This document shows positions 6,298 through 14,212 of a stretch of 23,140 nt of DNA, one piece after another. The DNA is from Roseiarcus sp037446355. Its GTDB lineage: Bacteria; Pseudomonadota; Alphaproteobacteria; Rhizobiales; Beijerinckiaceae. The notes beneath the pieces were generated by a model that had not been told where the DNA came from, did no database searches, and was given only the letters and a program-made list of their open reading frames with translations. Numbering within the stretch: position 1 is the stretch's first letter; each line of letters begins with the position of its first letter. The stretch lies in the NCBI GenBank assembly GCA_037446355.1, contig JBBIIT010000049.1, positions 1-23,140 on the forward strand. The letters are read 5' to 3'. The translations under genes were made by a program, and so were the position numbers.

Positions 6298-7641
6298 TTG
6301 AGCGCGACTATTCTTCAGAGCCTGCCGGTCGGCGAGAATGTCGGCATCGCCTTCTCCGGCGGTCTCGACACCAGCGCTGCCGTGCATTGGATGCGCGCCA
6401 AGGGCGCGCTCCCGTGCGCCTACACAGCCAATCTCGGCCAGCCCGACGAATCTGACTATGAGGACATTCCTCGCAAAGCGCTGACCTACGGCGCCAAGAT
6501 CGCGCGCCTCATCGATTGTCGCGCCCAGCTCGCGGCCGAAGGGATCGCCGCGATTCAATGCGGCGCCTTCCATATCAGCACCGGCGGCGCCACCTATTTC
6601 AACACGACGCCGCTCGGCCGGGCCGTCACCGGAACGGCCCTGGTGACCGCGATGCGCGAGGACGGCGTCAACATCTGGGGCGACGGCAGCACCTACAAGG
6701 GCAACGACATCGAACGTTTCTACCGTTACGGCCTGCTCGTGAATCCCGCACTGAAGATCTACAAGCCCTGGCTGGACCAGACCTTCATCGATGAACTCGG
6801 CGGCCGCAAAGAGATGAGCGAATATATGGCCGCCGCCGGCTTCCAATACAAAGCCAGCGTCGAGAAAGCCTATTCCACTGATAGCAACCTGCTCGGCGCG
6901 ACCCACGAGGCCAAAGACCTCGAATTCCTCAATTCCAGTATCCGGATCGTCAAGCCGATTATGGGCGTCGCATTCTGGCGCGAGGATGAGAAAGTCGAGG
7001 CGGAGACGGTCAGCGTTCGTTTCGAGCAGGGCCAGCCGGTCGCACTCAACGGCAAGAGCTTCAGCGATGCGCTGGCGCTGTTCCTGGAAGCCAACGCCAT
7101 CGGCGGCCGTCATGGCCTGGGCATGTCCGATCAGATCGAAAACCGTATTATCGAGGCCAAGAGCCGCGGCATCTACGAGGCGCCCGGCATGGCGCTGCTG
7201 CACATCGCCTACGAGCGGCTGGTCACCGGCATTCACAACGAGGACACGATCGAGCAATACCGCAACAACGGCCGCCGTCTCGGCCGCCTGCTCTATCAGG
7301 GACGTTGGTTCGATCCGCAGTGCCTGATGCTCCGCGAGACCGCGCAGCGCTGGGTGGCGAGCGCGATTTCAGGCGAGGTGACGCTCGAACTGCGTCGCGG
7401 CAACGATTACACGCTGCTCGACACGTCGAGCCCGAACCTGACCTACCATCCCGAGCGGCTGACGATGGAGAGCGGCGCGGGTTCGTTCTCGCCCGCCGAC
7501 CGCATCGGGCAGCTCACGATGCGCAACATGGACATCGCCGACACGCGCGAGAAGCTCGGCATCTACTCGCAAACCGGACTTCTCGGCGGCGCCACCGAAG
7601 GCGGCGCGCCGCGCCTGACCGATCTCACGCCCCGGAAATAG
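6298..7641 (+). CDS. argG: Argininosuccinate synthase, type 2 (long form)
   Basis: A 447-residue cytoplasmic enzyme that joins citrulline and aspartate using ATP to form argininosuccinate, the penultimate step of arginine synthesis. It aligns along its whole length with E. coli ArgG. Visible blocks are the ATP pyrophosphatase P-loop 'IAFSGGLDTSAA' (17-28), 'AYTANLGQPDE', 'QCGAFH', 'TYFNTTPLGRAVTG', 'DGSTYKGNDIERFYRYG', 'EKAYSTDSN', 'GGRHGLGMSDQIENRIIEAKSRGIYEAPGMA'-type core (about 274-303) and 'GEVTLELRRGNDY'. This long subfamily (HAMAP type 2) is known in gammaproteobacteria and in Bradyrhizobium/Rhodopseudomonas. Many other alphaproteobacteria have a roughly 400-residue type. Translation starts at TTG (6298) with an AGGAGA site. 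It is divergent from the aldolase operon across 232 bp. Confidence 0.97.
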   Translation: MSATILQSLPVGENVGIAFSGGLDTSAAVHWMRAKGALPCAYTANLGQPDESDYEDIPRKALTYGAKIARLIDCRAQLAAEGIAAIQCGAFHISTGGATYFNTTPLGRAVTGTALVTAMREDGVNIWGDGSTYKGNDIERFYRYGLLVNPALKIYKPWLDQTFIDELGGRKEMSEYMAAAGFQYKASVEKAYSTDSNLLGATHEAKDLEFLNSSIRIVKPIMGVAFWREDEKVEAETVSVRFEQGQPVALNGKSFSDALALFLEANAIGGRHGLGMSDQIENRIIEAKSRGIYEAPGMALLHIAYERLVTGIHNEDTIEQYRNNGRRLGRLLYQGRWFDPQCLMLRETAQRWVASAISGEVTLELRRGNDYTLLDTSSPNLTYHPERLTMESGAGSFSPADRIGQLTMRNMDIADTREKLGIYSQTGLLGGATEGGAPRLTDLTPRK

Positions 7642-7716
7642 CGCGGGCGCTATCGGTCTTTGCCTCCCCGCCGCGCTTGGCTTATGAAGGCGCCCTCGCC
7701 TCAAGGGAGCACCAAC

Positions 7717-8346
7717 ATGAACGAACCGCGCCTGCGCATCCTCATCGTCGGCGCCAGCGGCGTGCTGGGACAGGGGATCGTAAAGGAGTTGGGCGGTCGG
7801 CACGAGATCGTAACGGCAGGGTCGAAATCGGGCGACATTCGCATTGATATCGAAAATGTCGCGAGCATCGTCGCCGGCCTGAAGGCGGCCGGACCGCTCG
7901 ACGCGGTCGCCTGCGCCGCCGGTCATGTCAACTTCCCGCCGCTATCGGAGGTGAAGGCGGCGCCGCTGGCTGAATCCCTCTACGGTCGCGGCCTCATCGA
8001 CAAGTTGATGGGCCAGGTCAATCTCGCGCTCGCCGCGCGCGATGCGCTCAAGGACGGCGGCTCGATCACTTTGATTTCGGGTATCCTGTCCGACCAGCCG
8101 ATCGTCGCCGGTTCCTCGGCGAGCATGGTCAATGGCGCGCTGGAATCGTTCACCCGAGCCGCCGCGATCGAACTGCCGCGCGGCCTGCGCATCAATTGCG
8201 TGAGCCCGAGCGTGTTCGAGGAATCGATGGAGGGTTACGGCCCGTTTTTCCGCGGCTTCGATCCCGTGCCGGTTTCTCGCGCCGCCCGCGCCTTCTCGCG
8301 CAGCATCGAGGGCAAGCAGTCCGGTCAGGTGTACCGGGTCTATTGA
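7717..8346 (+). CDS. Short-chain dehydrogenase-like protein with a degenerate catalytic site
   Basis: A 209-residue Rossmann-fold protein of the short SDR class (I recognise the PRK07578-like family). The nucleotide-binding 'GASGVLGQG' is at residues 12-20, 'CAAGH' replaces the usual N-A-G motif near 66-70, and 'SGILSDQPI' carries Ser121. Where classical SDRs have Y-x-x-x-K, this one reads 'SSASMVNGALESF' (133-145), so both the Tyr and the Lys are missing. 'ELPRGLRINCVSPSV' is a normal SDR strand. The ATG at 7717 follows AAGGGAG. It may bind NAD(P)H without classical redox catalysis, or use other residues. It lies 5 nt upstream of a PAP2 phosphatase and is probably co-transcribed with it. Function unknown. 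Confidence 0.85.
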   Translation: MNEPRLRILIVGASGVLGQGIVKELGGRHEIVTAGSKSGDIRIDIENVASIVAGLKAAGPLDAVACAAGHVNFPPLSEVKAAPLAESLYGRGLIDKLMGQVNLALAARDALKDGGSITLISGILSDQPIVAGSSASMVNGALESFTRAAAIELPRGLRINCVSPSVFEESMEGYGPFFRGFDPVPVSRAARAFSRSIEGKQSGQVYRVY

Positions 8347-8351
8347 ACGCC

Positions 8352-9008
8352 ATGAATCGCGTGCTCTTCGTCCTGCTCGCCGCGCTCGTCCTCGTCGGCG
8401 CGATCTTCGCTCTCTGGCCGGGCATGGACCTTGCGGAAGCGCGTTGGTTCCACGATAGCGGCGGTTTCGTGGGATCGGGCGTCGGCGCCCAGTCGCTGCG
8501 CTGGTTTTTTCGCGTCTCGCCCTTCGTCGTGCTTGCGGCCTACATTATCGGCTGGAGCCTTCGCCGGGCGGGCGTCGCCACGCCTTTCGCGCCGAGCGGA
8601 CGGCAAACACTGTTCCTGATCGCGACGATAGCTATCGGCCCCGGGCTTATTGTCAATCTCGGCATGAAGGATCACCTGCACCGGCCGCGACCCACGCAGA
8701 CCGCCGGACTTGGCGGACGCGACGAGTTCAAGCCCTGGTACAGTTTCGACGGGGGTTGCGCGAAGAACTGCAGCTTCCCGTCCGGCGAGGCCGCGTCCGG
8801 CTTCTGGATGGTCGCCCCCGCCCTGCTGGCGCCTCCGCCGTGGCGTGGTCCGGCGGTCGCCGCCGCAATCGCGTTCGGAGTGGCGGCGAGCGCATTGCGG
8901 CTGGCCTTCGGCGGTCACTATTTATCCGACGTATTGTTCGGCGGACTGATTTCTCTGTTCGTCGTATTCGCCGCTCGCCGATTGTTCTGGCCCGAGGCCC
9001 CGCCATGA
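8352..9008 (+). CDS. PAP2-family membrane phosphatase (PSGE variant)
   Basis: A 218-residue integral membrane protein. Hydrophobic spans are at about 3-23, 55-72, 86-104, 149-161, 168-184 and 195-209. The three phosphatase motifs are recognisable. They are K-x6-R-P at Lys106 to Arg113-Pro114 ('KDHLHRPRP'), 'FPSGE' at 142-146, and R-x5-H-x3-D at Arg183, His189 and Asp193 ('RLAFGGHYLSD'). In the second motif the usual PSGH histidine is Glu146. The family dephosphorylates lipid or isoprenoid phosphates (LpxE, PgpB, undecaprenyl-pyrophosphate phosphatases) with the active site on the periplasmic side. The two cysteines just before PSGE (136, 140) could be oxidised there. The ATG at 8352 lies 5 nt after the SDR stop. 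Specific substrate not assignable. Confidence 0.85.
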   Translation: MNRVLFVLLAALVLVGAIFALWPGMDLAEARWFHDSGGFVGSGVGAQSLRWFFRVSPFVVLAAYIIGWSLRRAGVATPFAPSGRQTLFLIATIAIGPGLIVNLGMKDHLHRPRPTQTAGLGGRDEFKPWYSFDGGCAKNCSFPSGEAASGFWMVAPALLAPPPWRGPAVAAAIAFGVAASALRLAFGGHYLSDVLFGGLISLFVVFAARRLFWPEAPP

Positions 9009-9010
9009 CA

Positions 9011-9038
9011 GGGTCGCCCGGGCCAGAATCGTCGACCC
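9011..9038. terminator. Possible bidirectional terminator between convergent genes
   Basis: GGGTCG (9011-9016) and CGACCC (9033-9038) can pair across a 16-nt loop. They lie between the end of the PAP2 gene and the end of the second liv binding-protein gene, which converge. There is no clear T-run, so it is a weak call based on position and pairing. Confidence 0.3.
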
Positions 9039-9041
9039 GGA

Positions 9042-10253
9042 TCAGCCCTGGATCAACTCGCCGAACAGTTCCCAGCTCTCTCCGTTGAACTCGGCGAGCT
9101 GCATCTGGCTGATCGGACTGAAGTTGTCGGGCGCGGTGTTGATTTTTTGGCCTGGCAGCATCAGCGGCAACTGCAGATCCTTGATGTTGGCGGCCTGCTT
9201 CATAATGTTCTCGCGGCTGAGGTCGTCGCCGCATTGCTTGAGCACTTGCACCATCGTCCCGGCCGCGCTGAAGCCATAGGAGGCATTGGCGTCGACGATC
9301 GTCGCGGCGCTCATGTATTTGTTGCAGAAGGCGACCCATTCCTTCATGCCCGCGTCGTCTTTCCAGCGCGCGTCGTTCGGATCCTTGCCGTAATAGGCGG
9401 TGATTAGACCCTTCGATTTGTCGAGCCCCGCCGGCTTCAGAACCGTGGCGATCGAGGGCGAGACGTTGCTGAGATAGCGCACGGGCGTCCAGCCGAGATC
9501 GGCGGTCTTGCGGATCGCCTGCGCCGCGAATTTGGGCGTCGCGGCGATGACGAACACGTCGGCGCCCGAACCCTGCAACGTGACAATCTGAGAGTCGACC
9601 GTCGGCTCCGAGGTCTCATAAGAGACTTCTTTTATCAACATCCCCGCATGATCGGCGCCGAGCACGGCCTTCAGGCCGATCAGGTAATCCTTGCCGAAGC
9701 CGTCGTTCTGATAGAGAACGCCGATCTTGGCGTCAGGTTTAGTCTTGAGGATGTGCTTGGCGTAGATGCGCGCCTCGGTCTGATAGTTCGGATTGAAGCC
9801 GATCGTCCAGGGGAAGTTCTTGGGGTCGGCGAACATGCTGGCGCCGGTAGATACGAATAGCTGCGGCACCTTGTTGTCGTTCATGTATTGGCGGATCGCG
9901 GCGTTGGGGGCCGTGCCAAGCGTGTTGAAGGTGAAGGCGACGCCTTCCTGCTCGACGAGCCGCCGAATCTGCTCGACAGTCTTGGGCGGACTGTAGGCGT
10001 CGTCGAGGCTGATGAGGTTAATCATGCGCCCGTTCACGCCGCCCTGATCGTTGATCATCTTGAAATAGGCGGCCTCCGTCTTGCCGATCACTCCATAGGC
10101 CGAAGCCGGGCCGCTATAGGGCATCGTCTGGCCGATCTTGATCTCCTTGTCCGTGACCCCGGGAGCGTTGGCGGCGCGCGCCGGCCAGGCGCCGGTCGCG
10201 AGCGCGGCCGCAACGGCGGCGCCGGATTGCAAGAACGTGCGTCGATTGTTCAT
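9042..10253 (-). CDS. Branched-chain amino acid/amide ABC transporter substrate-binding protein, paralog 2
   Basis: A 403-residue periplasmic binding protein of the LivK/HAAT (Peripla_BP_6) type. The N-terminus 'NRRTFLQSG' followed by an Ala-rich hydrophobic stretch and 'AWPARAANAP' looks like a twin-arginine signal with cleavage near residue 27. The mature part begins 'EIKIGQTMPYSGPAS', typical of the family, and contains 'YFKMINDQGGVNGR', 'VLYQNDGFGKDY' and 'KGLITAYY'. The ATG at 10253 has a strong GGGAGGAAA site. It directly follows the homologous gene 10304-11515 (about 50 nt between stop and start) and is closely similar along its whole length, clearly a tandem duplicate. It is the last gene of the liv operon. 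Ligand not readable; branched-chain amino acids, amides and urea are all possible for this family. Confidence 0.9.
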   Translation of the reverse strand: MNNRRTFLQSGAAVAAALATGAWPARAANAPGVTDKEIKIGQTMPYSGPASAYGVIGKTEAAYFKMINDQGGVNGRMINLISLDDAYSPPKTVEQIRRLVEQEGVAFTFNTLGTAPNAAIRQYMNDNKVPQLFVSTGASMFADPKNFPWTIGFNPNYQTEARIYAKHILKTKPDAKIGVLYQNDGFGKDYLIGLKAVLGADHAGMLIKEVSYETSEPTVDSQIVTLQGSGADVFVIAATPKFAAQAIRKTADLGWTPVRYLSNVSPSIATVLKPAGLDKSKGLITAYYGKDPNDARWKDDAGMKEWVAFCNKYMSAATIVDANASYGFSAAGTMVQVLKQCGDDLSRENIMKQAANIKDLQLPLMLPGQKINTAPDNFSPISQMQLAEFNGESWELFGELIQG

Positions 10254-10303
10254 TTCGTTTCCTCCCAATTTCGTAGCCGCGCCGGGGCGCAGCGGGCTGC
10301 GGG

Positions 10304-11515
10304 TCATGCGGTGATAAGTTCGCCGAAATTCTTCCAGTTCTCGCCGTCGAACTGGGCGAGCTGCATGGTTCGGATCGGGTAGTAATTGTCGGGCGCAGTG
10401 TTGATCCTGACGCCCGGCAACAGCATCGGCAACTCCAGATCCTTGATTGACGTCGCTTGCTTCATGATGTTTTCGCGCGAGAGATCGGCGCCGCAGCGCT
10501 TGAGCACCTCGACGGTGAGGACGCCCATGTTGAAGCCGTAAGCGGCGTTGGTGTCTTTGATATCGTTGGCCGAGCCATATTTGGCGACGAAATCGGCGAA
10601 AGCTTTCAGCCCCGGATCGTCCTTCCAAATGGCGTCGGTGGCGTCCTTGGCGTAGGCCGCGGTAATCAATCCCTTGGACTTGTCGAGCCCTGCCGGCTTC
10701 AGCACAGCGGCGATCGAGACGGACACATCGGTTACGTAGCGGGTCGGCGTCCAGCCGATGTCGAAGGCTTTGCGGATCGCCTGCGCGGCGTATTTCGGCG
10801 TCGCCGCGATAACGAAAATGTCGGCGCCGGAGGCTTGCAGCGTGACGATCTGGGAATCGACGGTCGGTTCGGCGTTCTCGTAAGAGACCTCACTAATGAC
10901 CATGCCCGCCTTGTCCGCGCCGAGCCCGGCTTTCAGGCCAGTCACATAGTCTTTTCCAAAGCCGTCGTTCTGATAGAGGATCGCGACTTTGCCGCCTGCC
11001 TTCGTGGCGGCGATATGCTTGCCGAAGATATTGGCTTCGGTCTGGTAATTGGGCTGATAGCCCATCGTCCAGGGAAAGTGTTGATAATCGCCGAACGCGG
11101 CCGCGCCGGTGGCGACGAAAAGCTGCGGGACTTTATTCTGGTTCAGGTATTCGCGCACCGCCAGCATCGGCGCCGTGCCGAGCCCGTTGAGGATGAAAGA
11201 GACCTGCTCCTCCTCGACGAGCTTGCGGGTTTGTTCGACGGTCTTGGGCGGGCTGTAGCCGTCGTCGAGGCTGACGAGGTTGATCTTGCGTCCGTTAACG
11301 CCGCCTTGTTCGTTGATCATCTTGAAATAAGCGGCCTCGGTTTTCCCGATCACGCCGTAGGCCGAGGCCGGGCCGCTATAAGGCATAGTCTGACCGATCT
11401 TGATTTCCGTGCCGGTGATTCCGGGCGCATTTCCGGCGCGAGCCGGCCAAACGCCGGTCGCGAGGGCGCCTGCGGCGGCCGCGCTCGATTTCAGAAACGT
11501 GCGTCGTGTGCTCAT
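10304..11515 (-). CDS. Branched-chain amino acid/amide ABC transporter substrate-binding protein, paralog 1
   Basis: A 403-residue periplasmic binding protein, the tandem partner of the gene at 9042-10253 and identical to it in length. 'TRRTFLKSS' is close to the Tat consensus (S/T-R-R-x-F-L-K), followed by 'GALATGVWPARAGNAP', so export in the folded state is likely. Family markers are 'EIKIGQTMPYSGPASAYG', 'INEQGGVNGRKINL', 'SPPKTVEQTRKLVE', 'PQLFVATGA' and 'ILYQNDGFGKDY'. The ATG at 11515 is preceded by GGGAGG with 6-nt spacing. It lies 76 nt downstream of livM, so it is probably in the same transcript. The by-eye differences between the two paralogs cluster in the region after 'QYLFVxTGA'-like strands and in the C-terminal lobe, which may change ligand preference. 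Confidence 0.92.
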   Translation of the reverse strand: MSTRRTFLKSSAAAAGALATGVWPARAGNAPGITGTEIKIGQTMPYSGPASAYGVIGKTEAAYFKMINEQGGVNGRKINLVSLDDGYSPPKTVEQTRKLVEEEQVSFILNGLGTAPMLAVREYLNQNKVPQLFVATGAAAFGDYQHFPWTMGYQPNYQTEANIFGKHIAATKAGGKVAILYQNDGFGKDYVTGLKAGLGADKAGMVISEVSYENAEPTVDSQIVTLQASGADIFVIAATPKYAAQAIRKAFDIGWTPTRYVTDVSVSIAAVLKPAGLDKSKGLITAAYAKDATDAIWKDDPGLKAFADFVAKYGSANDIKDTNAAYGFNMGVLTVEVLKRCGADLSRENIMKQATSIKDLELPMLLPGVRINTAPDNYYPIRTMQLAQFDGENWKNFGELITA

Positions 11516-11591
11516 CGCCTACCTCCCATTACGCCCCGCGTCTTGCCGACGCTTTCGCTGTTTTGACTTTAGGCCCGTCGACCCCGCTCCA

Positions 11592-12611
11592 TCAAGCGCG
11601 CCGGGCCCCCGTGAGCCTGCGCGCCAGCGCCTGCAACAGGCCCGCGACGCCCGAGGGCGCGGCCGCCATGATGAGTATCAGCAGCACGCCATAGATGGCG
11701 CCGGGCAGCGCCTTCGCGCCCTCGCCGAAATAGACCGAAAGCTGGTCGGCGTAATTGGGCACGAATTCGATGAACAGCGCGCCGAAAATCATGCCGCCGA
11801 CCGAGGCGAGGCCGCCGACGACGACGCCGACGAGAAAGGCGAGCGACAGATAAAGACCGAAGCTGTCCGGCGACACGAAGCCGACGACGATCGCGCTGAG
11901 CCCGCCCGCGACCCCCGCGTACATCGCGCTGACGCCGAAACAGGTCGTTTTGTAGAGCGCCGCGTTCACGCCCATAGTCTCGGCGGCGATCGGATGGTCG
12001 CGGATGGCGATGAGCGCCCGCCCGACGCGGCCGTGAATGAGGTTGAGGGCGACGAGCGCGAGAACCGCGGCGCTCGCCAGACAAACGACATAGAGCCATT
12101 GATCGACGCTGAGCGGCAGCCCGAACGGCGCGTGCGGCTTGGCGACCTGCAAGCCTTGCGCGCCGCCCGTGAAGGCGTCGAAACCTTTGTAACTCAACAT
12201 TTGCGGCGCCGCGACCGCGAGCGCGAAAGTGGCGAGCGCGAGATAGAGGCCGCCTAGTCGCAGCGCGGGGAAGCCGAACAGGAACCCGGCGCCGAAGCAG
12301 ACCGCGCTCGCGAGGGGAATCGCCGCCCAGTAGGGAAGGCCGAATTTCGCCACCAGGATCGCGGTTCCATAACCGCCGATGGCGAAGAAGGCGCCGTGGC
12401 CGAGCGAAATCTGGCCGTTGAATCCGGTCAGCAGATTGAGGCCGACAAGCGCGACGGCGTAGATGAGCACTTGGCTGAACTGAAAGAGGTGATAACCGCT
12501 GGCGTAGAGCGGCAGCGTCACGGCGACGAGGCCGAGGATTGACCAGCCGAGCGCCGCGAGTCCGAAAGTCGCGCGGGCGTTCGTCGTCGAAGCGGAACTG
12601 GCGGCGCTCAT
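11592..12611 (-). CDS. livM: Branched-chain amino acid ABC transporter permease LivM
   Basis: A 339-residue inner-membrane permease with roughly ten hydrophobic segments, matching LivM. It carries 'GLNLLTGFNGQISLGHGAFFAIGGYG' in the N-terminal half (about residues 59-84). It also has the cytoplasmic coupling loop 'GRALIAIRDHPIAAETMGVN' near 200-219, which contacts the ATPases. Together with LivH it forms the translocation pore. The ATG at 12611 lies 2 nt after the livH stop, with a GAGGG site inside the livH end. A TTG at 12617 is in frame and would overlap livH, but is less likely. The first roughly 18 residues are polar and Ser/Thr/Ala-rich. Downstream, 76 nt separate it from the first binding protein. 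Confidence 0.95.
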   Translation of the reverse strand: MSAASSASTTNARATFGLAALGWSILGLVAVTLPLYASGYHLFQFSQVLIYAVALVGLNLLTGFNGQISLGHGAFFAIGGYGTAILVAKFGLPYWAAIPLASAVCFGAGFLFGFPALRLGGLYLALATFALAVAAPQMLSYKGFDAFTGGAQGLQVAKPHAPFGLPLSVDQWLYVVCLASAAVLALVALNLIHGRVGRALIAIRDHPIAAETMGVNAALYKTTCFGVSAMYAGVAGGLSAIVVGFVSPDSFGLYLSLAFLVGVVVGGLASVGGMIFGALFIEFVPNYADQLSVYFGEGAKALPGAIYGVLLILIMAAAPSGVAGLLQALARRLTGARRA

Positions 12612-12613
12612 CG

Positions 12614-13486
12614 TCAAACCCTCGCGACGATCGGGCGCCCGAACAGGCCCGAGGGCTTGATGACGAGCACGCCGACGATGACAACCAGCGCCACCGAGAG
12701 CTTCACTTCGGCGCCCACCACATAGGCGCCGACAATGTTCTCCATCACGCCGACGACGAAGCCGCCGACCACCGCCCCCCAGGGATTGTCAATGCCGCCG
12801 AGCACGGCGCCGGCGAAAGCGTAGAGCAATATGCCGCCCATCATGTTGGGATCGAGATAGACGATCGGCGCCGCCATCATGCCGGCGACCGCGCCGATCG
12901 CGGCGGCGAGGCCCCAGCCGATCGCCAGCATCCAACCGACGCGGATGCCGACGAGGCGGCTCGATACGGGGTTTTGCGCCGCCGCACGTAACGCGAGGCC
13001 GAGCGGCGTGAAGCGGAAGAAGCCGTAAACCAGAGCCAGTACAACGAAGGTGACGAGAATCGCGCCCGATTCATGGGCCGACATGTAGACGTTGCCGAGC
13101 AGCGGCTTCGAGGGAAACGGACTGTCGAAACTCTGGATGGAATAACCGTAGAGCCAGCCGGCGAGCGAATTAAAGATGAAGCTGAGGCCGATGAAGACGA
13201 TCACCGAGGCCAGAATCGGCGCGCGCGCGAACGGGCGCACCACGACGCGCTCGATCGCCAATCCGCCCGCGAAAGAGGCGAGCGCCGTCGCGACGAAGGC
13301 GAACCAATAAGGCTCGCCGGAGTCGATCAGATACCAGGCGAAATAGGTCGAGAACATCGCCATCTCGCCCTGGGCGAAATTCACCAGTTGCGTCGCTTGG
13401 TAGATCATCACCAGCGCCAGCGCCATGATCGCGTAGATACCTCCCAGAGCGAGGCCGGAGGCGAGTTGATGCAGGAACTCGACCAA
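12614..13486 (-). CDS. livH: Branched-chain amino acid ABC transporter permease LivH
   Basis: A 290-residue membrane permease of the LivH type. It has 'GLALGGIYAIMALALVMIYQATQLVNFAQGEMAMF'-like N-terminal helices (about 10-44), 'FTPLGLALRAAAQNP' before the coupling helix, and 'GGIDNPWGAVVGGFVVGVMENI' in the C-terminal half. Pairs with LivM to carry the substrate across the inner membrane. Translation starts at TTG 13486, where homology begins, with GAGGGGG placed 4 nt upstream and overlapping the livF stop. No nearby ATG fits. The tight packing livG-livF-livH-livM (overlaps or gaps of 2-9 nt) indicates one operon. Confidence 0.95.
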   Translation of the reverse strand: MVEFLHQLASGLALGGIYAIMALALVMIYQATQLVNFAQGEMAMFSTYFAWYLIDSGEPYWFAFVATALASFAGGLAIERVVVRPFARAPILASVIVFIGLSFIFNSLAGWLYGYSIQSFDSPFPSKPLLGNVYMSAHESGAILVTFVVLALVYGFFRFTPLGLALRAAAQNPVSSRLVGIRVGWMLAIGWGLAAAIGAVAGMMAAPIVYLDPNMMGGILLYAFAGAVLGGIDNPWGAVVGGFVVGVMENIVGAYVVGAEVKLSVALVVIVGVLVIKPSGLFGRPIVARV

Positions 13487-13490
13487 GTTT

Positions 13491-13497
13491 CCCCCTC
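13491..13497 (-). promoter_or_regulatory. Shine-Dalgarno site for the livH TTG start, overlapping the livF stop
   Basis: GAGGGGG on the minus strand, 4 nt before the TTG at 13486. The livF stop codon (13496-13498) is partly inside it, which suggests translational coupling of livF and livH. Confidence 0.55.
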
Positions 13498-14212
13498 AGT
13501 AACCGAGATAAGCGCGGCGCACGGAATCGTCCTTGCGGATGGCGTCCGCCAAACCGCCGACGACGACGACGCCCGTTTCGATCAGGTAGGCGCGATCGGC
13601 CAGATCGAGCGCGAGACTGGCGTTCTGCTCGACCAGCAGCAGGCTGACGCGATCGGCGCGGTTGATCTCTTTCAGAATGCGGAAAATCTCCGCCACAATC
13701 AGCGGCGCGAGGCCAAACGAGGGTTCGTCCAGCAGCAGCAGGCTCGGCCGCAGCAGCAGCGCGCGCGCAATCGCCAGCATTTGCTGCTCGCCGCCCGAGA
13801 GCGTGCCCGCCTGCTGGCGTCGCCGCTCGCCCAGGCGCGGGAAATAAGCGTACATGCGCTCGAAGTCGGTCTTCACGTTCGCGCGGTCCTTGCGCGTATA
13901 GGCGCCGAGGCGAAGGTTCTCCTCGACAGTGAGGTCGGTGAATGTGCCGCGCCCGTCGGGCACATGCGCGACGCCGAGCCGCGCGACGTCCTCTGTCGTG
14001 CGCGCGGTCAGCGGCGCGCCGCGAAACTCCAGTTCACCCTCGCGCCGGATCATCGCCGAAATCGCGCGCAGCACCGTCGTTTTGCCGGCGCCGTTGGCGC
14101 CAAGTAGCGCGGTGACGCCGCCCTCCTCGACGGTGAAATCGACGCCATGCAGCGCCGGCACGGCGCCGTAGTAGGCCTTGAGGCCGCGCGCTTCGAGGAT
14201 CGGCGCGCTCAT
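13496..14212 (-). CDS. livF: Branched-chain amino acid ABC transporter ATPase LivF
   Basis: A 238-residue cytoplasmic ATPase. Walker A 'GANGAGKT' is at 38-45, the Q-loop region is around 'MIRREGELEFRG', the signature 'LSGGEQQ' at 138-144, and Walker B 'LLLLDEPSFGLAP' at 158-170. The switch His is replaced by Gln/Asn in 'LLVEQNASLAL', which is normal for LivF. It ends in 'RRAYLGY', the LivF-type C-terminus. Together with LivG it powers uptake. The ATG overlaps the livG stop by 4 bases (ATGA), indicating translational coupling. Confidence 0.96.
   Translation of the reverse strand: MSAPILEARGLKAYYGAVPALHGVDFTVEEGGVTALLGANGAGKTTVLRAISAMIRREGELEFRGAPLTARTTEDVARLGVAHVPDGRGTFTDLTVEENLRLGAYTRKDRANVKTDFERMYAYFPRLGERRRQQAGTLSGGEQQMLAIARALLLRPSLLLLDEPSFGLAPLIVAEIFRILKEINRADRVSLLLVEQNASLALDLADRAYLIETGVVVVGGLADAIRKDDSVRRAYLGY

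Noticed and set aside
10254..10628. N-terminal extension of the second binding protein.
   Set aside because: It is the out-of-frame shadow of the first binding protein's C-terminus. The Tat signal and strong Shine-Dalgarno place the start at 10253.
12539..14107. Plus-strand frames antisense to livH and livF, rich in Asp/Glu/His/Arg.
   Set aside because: They are complementary readings of hydrophobic permease and ATPase codons and have no start context.
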